Assembly: GCF_024138715.1 (NCBI RefSeq)
Contig: NZ_CP092074.1
Coordinates: 3,038,001-3,102,000 of the forward strand
Origin: Emticicia sp. 21SJ11W-3
GTDB lineage: Bacteria > Bacteroidota > Bacteroidia > Cytophagales > Spirosomataceae
Length of the DNA stretch: 64,000 bases
Direction of reading: 5' to 3'
In this document: positions 16,951 to 25,272 of the stretch, in pieces
Layout: every line of letters starts with the position of its first letter
How positions within the stretch are numbered: position 1 is the first letter of the stretch
Translations under genes and position numbers: made by a program
The notes under the pieces: generated by a model
Database searches by the model: none
Told to the model about the DNA's origin: nothing
The model's input: only the letters and a program-made list of their open reading frames with translations

Positions 16951-17000
16951 GCTTACATCTGATGTAAGCAGTTTCTTTCTGAAAACACCGTTGTTTTCAG
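16951..17000. repeat. Two consecutive hairpins upstream of the 17175 gene
   Basis: GCTTACATC-T-GATGTAAGC (16951-16969) is followed 9 bases later by CTGAAAAC-ACCGTT-GTTTTCAG (16979-17000). Both are perfect. They occupy the 443-bp gap between the phosphatase-like gene and the beta protein and could act in the leader of the latter. The rest of the gap shows nothing else. Confidence 0.5.
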
Positions 17001-17174
17001 CAGGGTTGCCTATGCCAAGGGTTTTCAACAATGAGTAAAAAATAGAATACCAAACCGGTTCTGAAAAGGGCTGACCACCCCATTGTGACAAAAAAAAGAC
17101 CCTAAACTACCCAAACGGGGGCGAAAACCGAAAAGCCATACGAGTAGGTATTCAATCTAAAATAACAATTAACA

Positions 17175-17699
17175 ATGAAAATTTTATCCGCTTTCTATGG
17201 TTCTTGCAATATCAACGCCGTAGATGTAACTTCACAAGTACAAACCATTGTAAACAGTGCCGTTGGAACAGCCTCTGTTTTGGTTAATTCTGCAACATTC
17301 AATATTCCAGACCCTGACGCCGGTACAAGGAAATCGCTTACCATTACTTTTACTTATGGTATCCCGTCAGTTACCTTAAAAAAATCGGCGGTAGATGGTA
17401 CAACCATTACACTTGATCTGGTACCCAATCATTTCGAAATTGTGTCGGCTTACTATGGCACCACAGCCGTCTATTATGACATTACAAAAGCCTTGCAGAT
17501 TTTCACGCTTGAGTCGGTTGCTAATTCAAGCCTGGTGGTAGGAAGCAGTTCATTCTTCAACCAGTTTACCTACGGGTTTGACATCGCCTACGGCGTACCC
17601 AAAACGCTGACGGTTTCATTCTTCAAACCGGGTAGCAGCAGAATGATTACGGTGTGTGCCAATGATGGGCAGACACTTGATTTCAACAGGGCGTTTTAA
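17175..17699 (+). CDS. Two-repeat beta protein, DUF3395-like
   Basis: This 174-residue protein is built from two repeats of about 85 residues. Repeat 1 begins KILSAFYGSCNINAVDVTSQVQ; repeat 2 begins EIVSAYYGTTAVYYDITKALQ. Each is followed by a 'GTxKxLTVxF' strand pattern. This 'I.SA.YG....DVT..v' pattern resembles DUF3395, found at the C-terminus of some DnaJ-like proteins and in free-standing bacterial proteins, where a carbohydrate- or protein-binding beta fold is assumed. No signal peptide is seen. It is followed by a terminator-like hairpin and then the beta-helix gene. Function unknown. Confidence 0.65.
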   Translation: MKILSAFYGSCNINAVDVTSQVQTIVNSAVGTASVLVNSATFNIPDPDAGTRKSLTITFTYGIPSVTLKKSAVDGTTITLDLVPNHFEIVSAYYGTTAVYYDITKALQIFTLESVANSSLVVGSSSFFNQFTYGFDIAYGVPKTLTVSFFKPGSSRMITVCANDGQTLDFNRAF

Positions 17700-17721
17700 G
17701 AGCCCATCAGATTGCGTACAG

Positions 17722-17752
17722 GGGGGGTGTAACCACACCCCTCTTGTTTTTT
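17722..17752 (+). terminator. Terminator or attenuator before the beta-helix gene
   Basis: GGGGTGT (17724-17730) pairs with ACACCCC (17735-17741), followed by TCTTGTTTTTT. It ends the 17175 transcript, or attenuates read-through into 17788. Confidence 0.65.
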
Positions 17753-17787
17753 ACCGGACGCCAACGAATCATTTAAACTCAATATAT

Positions 17788-19278
17788 ATGGAAACGAAAC
17801 AATTAAACACACTAATTGACAGAATAGCCGGGAACCTGAAACACAAAGCCGGGCAATTGGAAGAACTTGTAAAAAAATACATTCAAAAGGCCGGACAGAA
17901 AAGAGAACGGGTGAGGAACACGGCGGCGCAGATACAGCAGGATACCCTGATAAGTGATATTCCGCCACAAGGGATATTGATAGACAAACCGGGAAACTAC
18001 CAGTTTGCGAAAACTATTACGTGGATACCCGGGCAACAGGCAACAGCCATTGCCATTGATATTATTGCCGATGACGTAACCCTTGACCTGCAGGGGTACA
18101 GCCTCGTTGCCGTGCCTGTTATAAATACCAATAGCGTTATCGGAATCAACATTACAGGCAATAATATAACCATAAAAAGCGGCGTGGTGGTTGATATGTT
18201 GCTGCACGGCATCTCGGCCTCGCTATGCAATAACCTAACCATAAGCGGTGTTGCCGTGCAAGGCTCTGAATACAGCTACCTGGGCAACGACCCGCTCGTA
18301 ACGGCCTCGGGCATATACATTGAGCTGTCAGAAAACATTACCCTGCAAAACTGCCAGGTAAGCGGAGCCAACGTTACTGCGCCTGCTTATGCGGGTATTC
18401 AATTATCTGTATCAACCCATGCCCGGGTTACTGATTGCCAGACAAGCCATCTGATAAATAATGACGGTACCGTTACAGGTTTTAGTTATGTATTCTCCGA
18501 ACATATAACAACTACCAACTGCCTTGCTACCAAGTTCCGATCGTATTATCAGGGAAAAACAACCACTTTTGGCCACACTGTTTTAGGCTTTTTACCAACC
18601 GCCTGCAAAAACCTGACATACGAAAACTGTACGGCTATCAGCCTGAGGGGGTGCTGCGATGATTGCCATGGGATGTCGATTTTTGAATCAGATGATATTA
18701 CAGTTACAGGCTTTAGCGCCATTGGTATTGTAGACGGCGACTGCCCCACCAACACGGGTGCCAAAGCCACCGGGCTGGAAGTGTATGGCAACAACATTAC
18801 CATACAATACAGCCAGGTGCAAAACATCTTTGCTATTGTGCCGCAAGACAAACAGAGTTGCGGTTTCAGCGCGGCAGGAAATAACATCACGTTTGAAGCA
18901 TGCGTGGCCTATAACGTATTTGTTTTTGACGAAAACAGAAACCTAACCAAAAACGCTGCTAAATATGGCTATGGTATCGGCTTTGGATGGGCACCAGACC
19001 CCCGCCAACCTTTTGTAGGCAAGAATGCCGTCAATACGGTTTACACTAACTGCGGTGCCATTTTCTGCCAGGTTGGGTTTGATACCTGGAATCATATCGG
19101 CGGACAATGGAATAACTGTTCGGTGGAAGACTGCCTCACGGCTGTGTTGCAGGAAGCTGGCGGCCAAAGGATTTTCACGATGGATAAGTGTTCTGAACTC
19201 CCCTCCAATATGACAAGCCCCATGACCATTATTAACTATGCGGCCAATAATACCTTTAATCCGCCAATCAGCAATTAG
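17788..19278 (+). CDS. Right-handed beta-helix repeat protein
   Basis: About 496 residues from the ATG at 17788. An upstream in-frame ATG at 17656 overlaps the previous gene and is unlikely. After an N-terminal helical stretch rich in Lys/Gln (residues 1-60), the sequence shows repeating turns with the Asn ladder and 'NITIxxxxV' pattern of parallel beta-helix proteins (NNITIKSGVVVDM, NNLTISGVAVQG, ENITLQNCQVSG, NNITIQYSQVQN, NNITFEACVAYN). Such proteins are often polysaccharide lyases or adhesins. No catalytic set can be assigned, and no signal peptide is visible. Many Cys residues occur in the helix turns. It probably works with the two upstream genes of similar style. Confidence 0.75.
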   Translation: METKQLNTLIDRIAGNLKHKAGQLEELVKKYIQKAGQKRERVRNTAAQIQQDTLISDIPPQGILIDKPGNYQFAKTITWIPGQQATAIAIDIIADDVTLDLQGYSLVAVPVINTNSVIGINITGNNITIKSGVVVDMLLHGISASLCNNLTISGVAVQGSEYSYLGNDPLVTASGIYIELSENITLQNCQVSGANVTAPAYAGIQLSVSTHARVTDCQTSHLINNDGTVTGFSYVFSEHITTTNCLATKFRSYYQGKTTTFGHTVLGFLPTACKNLTYENCTAISLRGCCDDCHGMSIFESDDITVTGFSAIGIVDGDCPTNTGAKATGLEVYGNNITIQYSQVQNIFAIVPQDKQSCGFSAAGNNITFEACVAYNVFVFDENRNLTKNAAKYGYGIGFGWAPDPRQPFVGKNAVNTVYTNCGAIFCQVGFDTWNHIGGQWNNCSVEDCLTAVLQEAGGQRIFTMDKCSELPSNMTSPMTIINYAANNTFNPPISN

Positions 19279-19325
19279 TATTACCGGGCGTGAAACCGCA
19301 GATAAGGATACAAAAAAATGAATCT

Positions 19326-19365
19326 GTTAGCAGGTAGAGGCAAGGCTTTATCTCTACCTGCTAAC
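19326..19365. terminator. Bidirectional terminator between convergent genes
   Basis: GTTAGCAGGTAGAG and CTCTACCTGCTAAC are perfect 14-bp arms around a 12-base loop, between the stops of the beta-helix gene (plus) and the GMC oxidoreductase gene (minus). Confidence 0.75.
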
Positions 19366-19382
19366 CCTTCCTTCAAGCTACC

Positions 19383-20984
19383 CTACCTCAGTACCAGATC
19401 TGCTCCTTTTTCGGCTATCATATAAACAGGGGCATTGGTGTTGCCCGATACGATGGTGGGCATAATGCTGGCGTCTATTACACGGAGGTTTTCTACGCCC
19501 TTTACACGCAGCTGATCGTCGACCACGGCCATTTCATCCGTACCCATTTTGCAGGTGCCTACGGGGTGGTAAACGGTTTCCAGTTGTTTTTTAATGTGCA
19601 GCATGATGCCATCGTCTGAGGTGCTGTCGGGAGGGGTAATCAACCGGTCGCGGTAAGCATCAAAGGCTTTGGCGTTCATTACCTCAATGGCTTTTCTGGT
19701 GGCTTTCAGCAGGGTGATTGCGTCTTGCTCTTTAGATAAGAAATTGGGCTGTATAACCGGTGCATCGGCTGGGTTATTGCTTCTTAAACCCACATACCCT
19801 CTGCTTTTGGGGCGCAACAAGGTGGGTAGAATGGTGTAGCCATCATTGTGCGGATAGGTTGAAACGTCATACATATCTACCGTGTAATCATCGCCCGTTT
19901 GCACGGCTGCAAAATGAAACTGGTAATCAACCCTATCCGGGCTGTCATCTGTCATGCCAAAGGCCACCGCCTCAAGAGGCCCGATGGTCATCACGCCCTT
20001 TTTCAGCAACAGATATTGCGCCAGCGCCTTTGCCTGGTTAACCAGCGACAGGTGGTGATTTTGCCCCCATTGCTGGTGAGACAACGCCGTAACACCCATA
20101 AAGAGATGGTCTTGCAGGTTTTTGCCTACGCCGGGCAGTTCTTTTTTGCAGGCAATGCCTGCTTTTTTGAGTTCGTGTTTATCGCCCACGCCAGAGAGCA
20201 TGAGCAACTGCGGAGAATTGAACGACCCCGCCGAAAGGATTACTTCACGGGCAGCCATAATCTTTTCCGTATTGTTTCGGCCGCGTATTACCTCTACACC
20301 AATGGCTTTGTCGTTTTCTATCAATACCTGCTTCACAAGGGTATGGGTGTACACCGTCAGATTCGGGCGTTTCATGGCCGGTTTCAGAAATGCCCCTACG
20401 CCACTGTGCCGGCGTGCCTCTTTAATGGTAAACTGCATGAACGACACCCCCTCCTGCCGCTCGCCGTTATAATCTTTGTTGTCGGCAAAACCGTTTTCAA
20501 TGCAGGCCTTCACAAAGGCATCGGTAAAGCGGGTTCTGTATTGCGTGGCAAAGGTGACGTTCAATGGCCCGCCCTGACCATGATAGAAATTTTTGATTTG
20601 CTCGTTATGCTCCGACTTCCGGAAATACGGAAGAATTTCTTCGTAGCTCCACCCCTCGTTGCCTGCATCGGCCCAATCGTTATAGTCTTCCCTGTTGCCA
20701 CGCACATAGGCCATCGCATTGGTAGAGCTGCAACCACCCAATGTTTTGCCACGCGGCAGGTAAATGCGGCGGTTCAGCACGTGCGCCTGCGGCTCAGAAT
20801 AATAGCCCCAGTCGACCTCTGTTCGGTGCAGTTTGGCGTATCCGGCCGGAATATGTATCTCGGGTTTCTTGTCGGGCCCGCCTGCTTCAATCAGTAAGAC
20901 CCGATGGGCAGGGTTCTCTGACAGGCGGTTTGCCAGCACACATCCGGCCGAGCCGGCACCGATAATGATGTAGTCGTAGGTCAT
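19383..20984 (-). CDS. GMC-family FAD oxidoreductase (choline dehydrogenase-like)
   Basis: About 533 residues from the ATG at 20984. The frame runs 60 codons further upstream but those are non-conserved. It opens with the FAD-binding Rossmann motif YDYIIIGAGSAGCVLANRL and LLIEAGG. The GMC signature GGCSSTNAMAYVRG follows (residues about 80-95). The active-site His lies in VYHPVGTCKMG and the Asn/His partner in SGNTNAPVYMIAEKGA. Family members oxidise primary alcohols with FAD; BetA makes betaine aldehyde from choline, but no aldehyde dehydrogenase or betaine genes are nearby, so the substrate is open. It stands alone. No signal peptide is seen from the chosen start. Confidence 0.9.
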   Translation of the reverse strand: MTYDYIIIGAGSAGCVLANRLSENPAHRVLLIEAGGPDKKPEIHIPAGYAKLHRTEVDWGYYSEPQAHVLNRRIYLPRGKTLGGCSSTNAMAYVRGNREDYNDWADAGNEGWSYEEILPYFRKSEHNEQIKNFYHGQGGPLNVTFATQYRTRFTDAFVKACIENGFADNKDYNGERQEGVSFMQFTIKEARRHSGVGAFLKPAMKRPNLTVYTHTLVKQVLIENDKAIGVEVIRGRNNTEKIMAAREVILSAGSFNSPQLLMLSGVGDKHELKKAGIACKKELPGVGKNLQDHLFMGVTALSHQQWGQNHHLSLVNQAKALAQYLLLKKGVMTIGPLEAVAFGMTDDSPDRVDYQFHFAAVQTGDDYTVDMYDVSTYPHNDGYTILPTLLRPKSRGYVGLRSNNPADAPVIQPNFLSKEQDAITLLKATRKAIEVMNAKAFDAYRDRLITPPDSTSDDGIMLHIKKQLETVYHPVGTCKMGTDEMAVVDDQLRVKGVENLRVIDASIMPTIVSGNTNAPVYMIAEKGADLVLR

Positions 20985-21273
20985 GGTTTGAATAGATAGC
21001 AGGTTAAAACAATGAAGATAAGGTGGTTTTGCAGAGCAATTTAATAAATTCTGAAAGAAAATCAGCGCGCGGGGAAGTATTATTCCAGTTAGTGTATACG
21101 AATTTAAGTGGAAGATAAAATTGAAAGGATTAACCATTGATTCTGCATTGAATAAAAGAGACAACCCAAATTGCCAAAACCAGAAATGATATTAATTTGC
21201 AAATGGATGATGGTAACGATTAAAAAATAGATTTGGCAGCTAAATGCCTCACCGTTCTAGGTTAACACCCGTG

Positions 21274-21302
21274 GTAGAGACAGGGCAATGCCCTGTCTCT
21301 AC
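21274..21302. repeat. REP-like palindrome with GTAG head, copy 2
   Basis: A perfect 29-bp palindrome, GTAGAGACAGGGCA-A-TGCCCTGTCTCTAC, matching the copy at 1989-2015. It sits between the GMC gene and the IS110-family element. Confidence 0.75.
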
Positions 21303-21410
21303 TCGTCGGATAAAGAATCCACCACCGCGACAGAGTCTTTTAGATTTGTAAATGAAAAGCAAGCTGTACAAAACCAAGAAAGGTTATCTTTGGTAAGATT
21401 AACAATTATA

Positions 21411-21540
21411 GAAGTTGTGGGGGGTAGGGAAACTAATTAGAGTCATAGGCTTGGAGCCTATAAGGGGATATAGTCCTACCCTCGCTACTTCGATAGTCAA
21501 CACAAATAGAAATTCAGGGCTACCGACCCTATTATTAAAG
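21411..21540 (+). ncRNA. Structured leader of the IS110 element, candidate bridge RNA
   Basis: The 130 bases before the transposase fold well by eye. GAAGT (21411-21415) pairs with ACTTC (21487-21491) and GGGTAGG (21422-21428) with CCTACCC (21475-21481). Inside is a hairpin ATAGGC-TTGGA-GCCTAT (21445-21461). A further hairpin AGGG...CCCT lies at 21516-21530. IS110-family elements are known to encode, in the non-coding end next to the recombinase, a bridge RNA whose loops base-pair with target and donor DNA. Position and fold fit; function is inferred. Confidence 0.5.
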
Positions 21541-21593
21541 ACATGTGTCAATCTATCGAAACCAACTTCTTATTCTTCAACTATTACAAAGAT

Positions 21594-22595
21594 ATGAAAA
21601 CCAAGACATTATTTTTAGGAATGGATGTATCAAAATTGACGATTGATTATTCGCTAATTGATTCAATGGACAAAGTTCTATTAAATGGGCAGATTGACAA
21701 TACAGCAAAAGACATTTCTGGTTTGTTAAAAAATCTGAAGAATGCAGGGTATAAAGACTTAGGCTCGATATTATTTGGGATGGAAAATACGGGTATCTAT
21801 TCAAATCCTTTTAAAGTTTATGCGGTCGAAAAAGGATTAGATTTGGTGGTATCTAATGCCCTAGACATTGCTAACTCAAAGGGTATTAGGCGAGAGAAAT
21901 CAGATAGTGCTGATGCGTATCTAATTGCCCAGTATTTAAGAAAGAATCTTCCAACAATCAGGATATATAAACCTGATAATAAAGTGGTTGTAAAGATGAA
22001 ACGTTTACAATCTGCTAGACAATTATTACTCAAACAGAAGCATCAGATAGAACGGCATGTCAATGAAATGAAGGGATTTGTTTCTACAAAAGACCATGCA
22101 TCTTTAAAGAAGACCTTACAGGATTCAATAGCAGGATTAGCCAAAAGTATTGCCAAAATTGACAAAGAGTTGGATGAAATAGTCAAAGAAGATCTGCAAG
22201 TTGACAATAACAAGGATTTGATTGAAAGTATTCCAGGTGTTGGCAAACAAACTGCCATTGCCCTGATTACGGCAACTAATAACTTTGAAACGATTTCTGA
22301 TCCAAGAAAAATTGCTTGTCATGCAGGTGTAGTACCTTTTAAAAAAGAATCAGGGAGTAGTCTTAAAAATACACCACGAGTTTCACATCTGGCTAATAAA
22401 AAACTAAAGCAAGCACTGCATATGGCCGCGCTATCTACGGTCAAATGGTGTCAACCTATTAAGCAATATTATGAAAGAAAACTTGCCGAAGATAAAAGCA
22501 AAATGTCGGCTTTGAATGCTGTTAGAAACAAAATTTTACATATAGTTTCTGCGCTGATTCGCAAACAAGAAAAATTTAACTTTTCCTTGAACTAG
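21594..22595 (+). CDS. IS110-family transposase (DEDD recombinase)
   Basis: This 333-residue protein runs from ATG 21594. The upstream in-frame ATG at 21543 falls in the structured leader and precedes the conserved MKTKTLFLGMDVSK start. The N-terminal DEDD RuvC-like domain shows GMDVSK (D11), GMENTG (E) and SDSADAYLIAQYL (D...D). A coiled coil follows (about residues 130-195). The C-terminal Transposase_20 domain has IPGVGKQTAIALI, FKKESGSS (the Ser nucleophile region) and a final HMAALSTVKW block. The frame is intact. IS110 elements lack inverted repeats, so the ends are not determined here; the left end is probably near 21300-21400 and the right end shortly after 22595. Confidence 0.92.
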   Translation: MKTKTLFLGMDVSKLTIDYSLIDSMDKVLLNGQIDNTAKDISGLLKNLKNAGYKDLGSILFGMENTGIYSNPFKVYAVEKGLDLVVSNALDIANSKGIRREKSDSADAYLIAQYLRKNLPTIRIYKPDNKVVVKMKRLQSARQLLLKQKHQIERHVNEMKGFVSTKDHASLKKTLQDSIAGLAKSIAKIDKELDEIVKEDLQVDNNKDLIESIPGVGKQTAIALITATNNFETISDPRKIACHAGVVPFKKESGSSLKNTPRVSHLANKKLKQALHMAALSTVKWCQPIKQYYERKLAEDKSKMSALNAVRNKILHIVSALIRKQEKFNFSLN

Positions 22596-22726
22596 TTCTT
22601 TGTCTTTATCATAGAAATCCCTTTTCTGAGCAGTGGCCTGCGCACACAGGAGACTACCGGAACAATATACTAAAGATATGACAGTTGAAGAATTTCTTGA
22701 AAAATTTAAATTGATTAAATTAATAT

Positions 22727-23230
22727 ATGGAGGAAGAAAATGAAACTCGCGAAAATTGGGAGAATTATAAAAAAGGCCAACAAACTTTATATCGGCAAAG
22801 AAATGAATTACTAATGGATGAAAAATTCAAAGATTTAGCCTTTGAATTTTTTAATAATCCTTCAGAAAGATGGCATTTTCTTTCATTTTGTTGCAGCTTG
22901 ATACATTTTGAAGATCAAGAGTTTATTAAAATCTTCATTAATGAAATTACTGAAGCCGCATTACTTGATAATCCAACAGGCTTGATGATTGCTCGATTTG
23001 TACTAAAGAAACTAGACAATAATTGGTTAAAAGCAAATTTGGATGCAATCATTAATAAAATACTTAATGAAATAGATTCGGAATCAGAGCAAGAATGGGC
23101 ATATAGTAGAACAGCTGACTTACTATATTATTTAGGATTTGACTATATGTTAAAAGCATTTCTGGAGAATTGCAAAATTCATACAAATCCAGAGATTAAT
23201 TCTATTGTTGACTTTTATTCCAATGATTAA
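22727..23230 (+). CDS. Unknown protein, probable immunity-type
   Basis: This 167-residue acidic, helical protein has no signal peptide (MEEENETRENWENYKKGQQTLY...). It is rich in Leu/Phe/Trp heptad-like helices. I recognise no family. It is AT-rich and lies in a run of small unrelated cytoplasmic proteins beside a toxin C-terminal fragment and an Imm8-like gene, the arrangement typical of orphan immunity arrays of polymorphic toxin systems. A 21-codon ORF just upstream (22678-22743, starting MTVEEFLEKF) overlaps its start and may be the remnant of another gene. Identity as an immunity protein rests on context only. Confidence 0.55.
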   Translation: MEEENETRENWENYKKGQQTLYRQRNELLMDEKFKDLAFEFFNNPSERWHFLSFCCSLIHFEDQEFIKIFINEITEAALLDNPTGLMIARFVLKKLDNNWLKANLDAIINKILNEIDSESEQEWAYSRTADLLYYLGFDYMLKAFLENCKIHTNPEINSIVDFYSND

Positions 23231-23294
23231 CAATCTACATTATTAACATTATTTTTGAGAGAAATACAGGTAATCTATTCTTTAGTAAATAAAT

Positions 23295-23573
23295 ATGGAA
23301 AATATTCTAAGACTATTTCATTTTACGATTGAGTTATTAAAGTTAAGAGGCATAAAGCACGAATTTACAAGTTTCGATTCGGGTGCAATAATGCTAGATA
23401 TCTGGCATAATGAAAAGTTTTATGTTATCCAATTCGATGTTGATGGTTACATTGGCGTTTCTGAAGTAAACAATGATAATATGGGCTTTGATACTATCCC
23501 TGATGAGAAGTTCTATGATGAAATAAAATATAAAAACAAACTGGAAAGTATGTTGATGAGCGAGAACCGCTAA
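23295..23573 (+). CDS. Small unknown protein, probable immunity-type
   Basis: This 92-residue protein has mixed alpha/beta predictions (LLKLRGIKHEFTSFDSGAIMLDIWHNEKFYVIQFD) and resembles small single-domain immunity proteins in size and charge, but I cannot place it in a family. Its TAA stop (23571-23573) is followed in the same frame by a toxin-like C-terminal fragment, which suggests that a deletion joined two pieces here. AT-rich, no signal peptide. Confidence 0.5.
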   Translation: MENILRLFHFTIELLKLRGIKHEFTSFDSGAIMLDIWHNEKFYVIQFDVDGYIGVSEVNNDNMGFDTIPDEKFYDEIKYKNKLESMLMSENR

Positions 23574-23828
23574 GAAGGTATCTGGGCAAAAGTAAGTGAT
23601 ATAGTTAAAGATTCTGCAAAATGGAAAGGAAATTTCGGTTTGGGAAGTGGGACTTATGATGAAGCAATGACAGCCTGTAAGTCTTGGGTCGGTGTTGGAT
23701 ATCGTATTTCTAGCGATGGTAAAGCACTTGTGAGTGCAGATGAATTGCGTATTTTTAGACCACCTTATTTTAAACCTAAGTCAGGGGAAACACAAGCCAA
23801 TTTTGAATGGAAAACAGTTGCAGGTTGA
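23574..23828 (+). pseudogene. C-terminal fragment of a polymorphic toxin
   Basis: There is no start codon of its own except a TTG at 23640. The frame is open from the preceding TAA and reads WAKVSDIVKDSAKWKGNFGLGSG, then SWVGVGYRISSDGKALVSAD, RPPYFKPKSG and ends in WKTVAG. The 'GNFGLGS...WVG.GYR..SDGK..VS.D.LR..RPP..KP' pattern is one I recall from toxin tips of secreted adhesin/Rhs-type proteins. Only about 84 residues remain and the toxin body is absent, so this is a displaced toxin tip left in an immunity array. Confidence 0.55.
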
Positions 23829-23882
23829 CAATTTCAAGGGAATGGTCATTTATACATTATTAATCCATAAGTTAAAATTTAC

Positions 23883-24248
23883 ATGAGAGCAGTATTGAAA
23901 GAATTATATACTATTGATATGATGCAATTATTAAAAGATTTTAAACCTGCTGTTTATAACAATTTTGGTATTTGGATAAGACTAATTGTAGGAGAAGAAA
24001 AAACAGGCGGCGAGGAAAGTTTTGATATTAAACTTTGTACTCCTCAATGGCTAATAGAAAACCATCAGGATTCTGATATTATTTTTGGACGACATCATTT
24101 AATTGTTTTTGAATACAACTATTCGAAAATTTATAATAAACTAAAAAAGCACATTGAAAATATCCATGGTGACACTTGGGGAGAAATTGGGACGAAAGTA
24201 GGCAGAATTGGATATTGGGAATTTGAAGATTATCAAGAGTATCGTTAA
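23883..24248 (+). CDS. Imm8-like immunity protein
   Basis: This 121-residue cytoplasmic protein fits the Imm8 pattern: a long N-terminal strand region, GEESFDIKLCTPQWLIEN (in Imm8, 'F.v.vctp.wL'), GRHHLIVFEYNYSKIYNKL and a final short helix. Imm8 proteins neutralise polymorphic toxin nucleases or related toxins delivered by neighbouring cells. No complete cognate toxin is present nearby; the only toxin remnant is at 23574-23828. AT-rich like its neighbours. Confidence in the family name is moderate, made by eye. Confidence 0.6.
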   Translation: MRAVLKELYTIDMMQLLKDFKPAVYNNFGIWIRLIVGEEKTGGEESFDIKLCTPQWLIENHQDSDIIFGRHHLIVFEYNYSKIYNKLKKHIENIHGDTWGEIGTKVGRIGYWEFEDYQEYR

Positions 24249-24345
24249 TCGATTTAAAGTCAGTCAGAAGAAAAACCCTTTTAAATATTGAACCAGGCAA
24301 TTAGTGATTAAGGTGGAAACTCTATCAATAAAAAGCAAGTAGTTA

Positions 24346-24873
24346 ATGGATATTATAGTTGTAGGAGTTTATAATGAACAAGATGCCAATACAATTGAAG
24401 AAATGGCATCAGCTAATGGACTCAAATTGGTTTGGGACTATAAGCGATACAATATAGAAGCGGAAATGGGAATCGTCGAGTTGAAAAAATACTATACGTT
24501 ATATGAAACAGGAATACTTATTGAAGGTAACTATGTTGAGGGTGATACCTTCTATTCGTATCCAGTTATATATGAGGTTTCTGATTATTTTATTGCTAGA
24601 GAATGGTACAATAAAAGTCGTGAACAACCGAAGTTATTTAATTTTTTTGATACTTTGAGTATAAGCAATATTCAGAAAATGATAATTGGATTTGCTGATG
24701 AGTGGGATGAAAACACGACAGTCAAAATTGAGAAATTAAGTTATAAAGAATTGAAAAGCAGACTATACAGTCCTTATGTATGGTGTTTTGGATATAATAA
24801 TCTTAGAACAAACTCTGTAATCAGAGACGATTTTCATCCATTAGTTTTGGAGTTAGAAAAAGAATTAGATTAG
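24346..24873 (+). CDS. Unknown protein in the immunity cluster
   Basis: This 175-residue soluble protein has no signal peptide (MDIIVVGVYNEQDANTIEEMASANGLKLVW...). It is acidic, rich in Tyr and Ile, with a final LELEKELD helix. No family recognised. It lies last in the 22.7-24.9 kb cluster and shares the low GC of that cluster, so an immunity or immunity-like role is a contextual guess. Confidence 0.5.
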   Translation: MDIIVVGVYNEQDANTIEEMASANGLKLVWDYKRYNIEAEMGIVELKKYYTLYETGILIEGNYVEGDTFYSYPVIYEVSDYFIAREWYNKSREQPKLFNFFDTLSISNIQKMIIGFADEWDENTTVKIEKLSYKELKSRLYSPYVWCFGYNNLRTNSVIRDDFHPLVLELEKELD

Positions 24874-24908
24874 CGAAAAAGCAATCGTACTAATTGCTTT
24901 CCGCTGCT

Positions 24909-24989
24909 ATGGCAGTTGATGAAGCCGCTGTGCCTACAGCGGCAGTAAATGCAAATGTCCCTTTGTCGGGCGGTGGTGTATGTACATAG
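24909..24989 (+). pseudogene. Short remnant ORF, 26 codons
   Basis: An ATG-to-TAG frame encodes MAVDEAAVPTAAVNANVPLS followed by GGGVCT, and the frame is preceded by AAM-like codons. It looks like a leftover end of a larger GC-richer gene rather than a real gene. The remaining gap to 25059 holds nothing visible. Confidence 0.3.
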
Positions 24990-25059
24990 GAAAGTCTGTT
25001 AGAATATTATATGGCGCACAAATCAATTAGCGCCAAAATACGTTTCATACTGTCACTAG

Positions 25060-25204
25060 TTAAGCCGCACTGCGTGCGGCTTATCGTAGAATTAGGATAT
25101 CGAATTAAATATTTACAACGGATTTGATTACATTTTTCAATTATCCTCCAATAAAAATCCACCTAACTTTAAAGGCAAAAAGCTGCATGCAACGCGGCTC
25201 TACC
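25060..25204. repeat. REP doublet A (upstream of the Y1 transposase)
   Basis: The left hairpin TAAGCCGCAC-TGC-GTGCGGCTTA is perfect (25061-25083). A spacer of about 95 bp with TCCTCCAATAAAAATCC follows. The right hairpin AGCTGC...GCGGCT ends in CTAC (GTAG on the minus strand). The same layout recurs at 25809 and 26005. The element stops about 70 bp before the transposase ATG. Confidence 0.82.
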
Positions 25205-25272
25205 CAATTAAAAATAATCTGTAATTTATTAAATTAATTTATTTGTTATTTTTAGGGACAATTACTAATTAC

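Noticed and set aside
19899-20897. 332-codon plus-strand ORF
   Set aside because: Shadow of the GMC oxidoreductase on the other strand, whose FAD and active-site motifs are clear.
19383-20984. Naming the GMC oxidoreductase betA
   Set aside because: The motifs show only the family; no betaine pathway genes are nearby, so the substrate is not supported.
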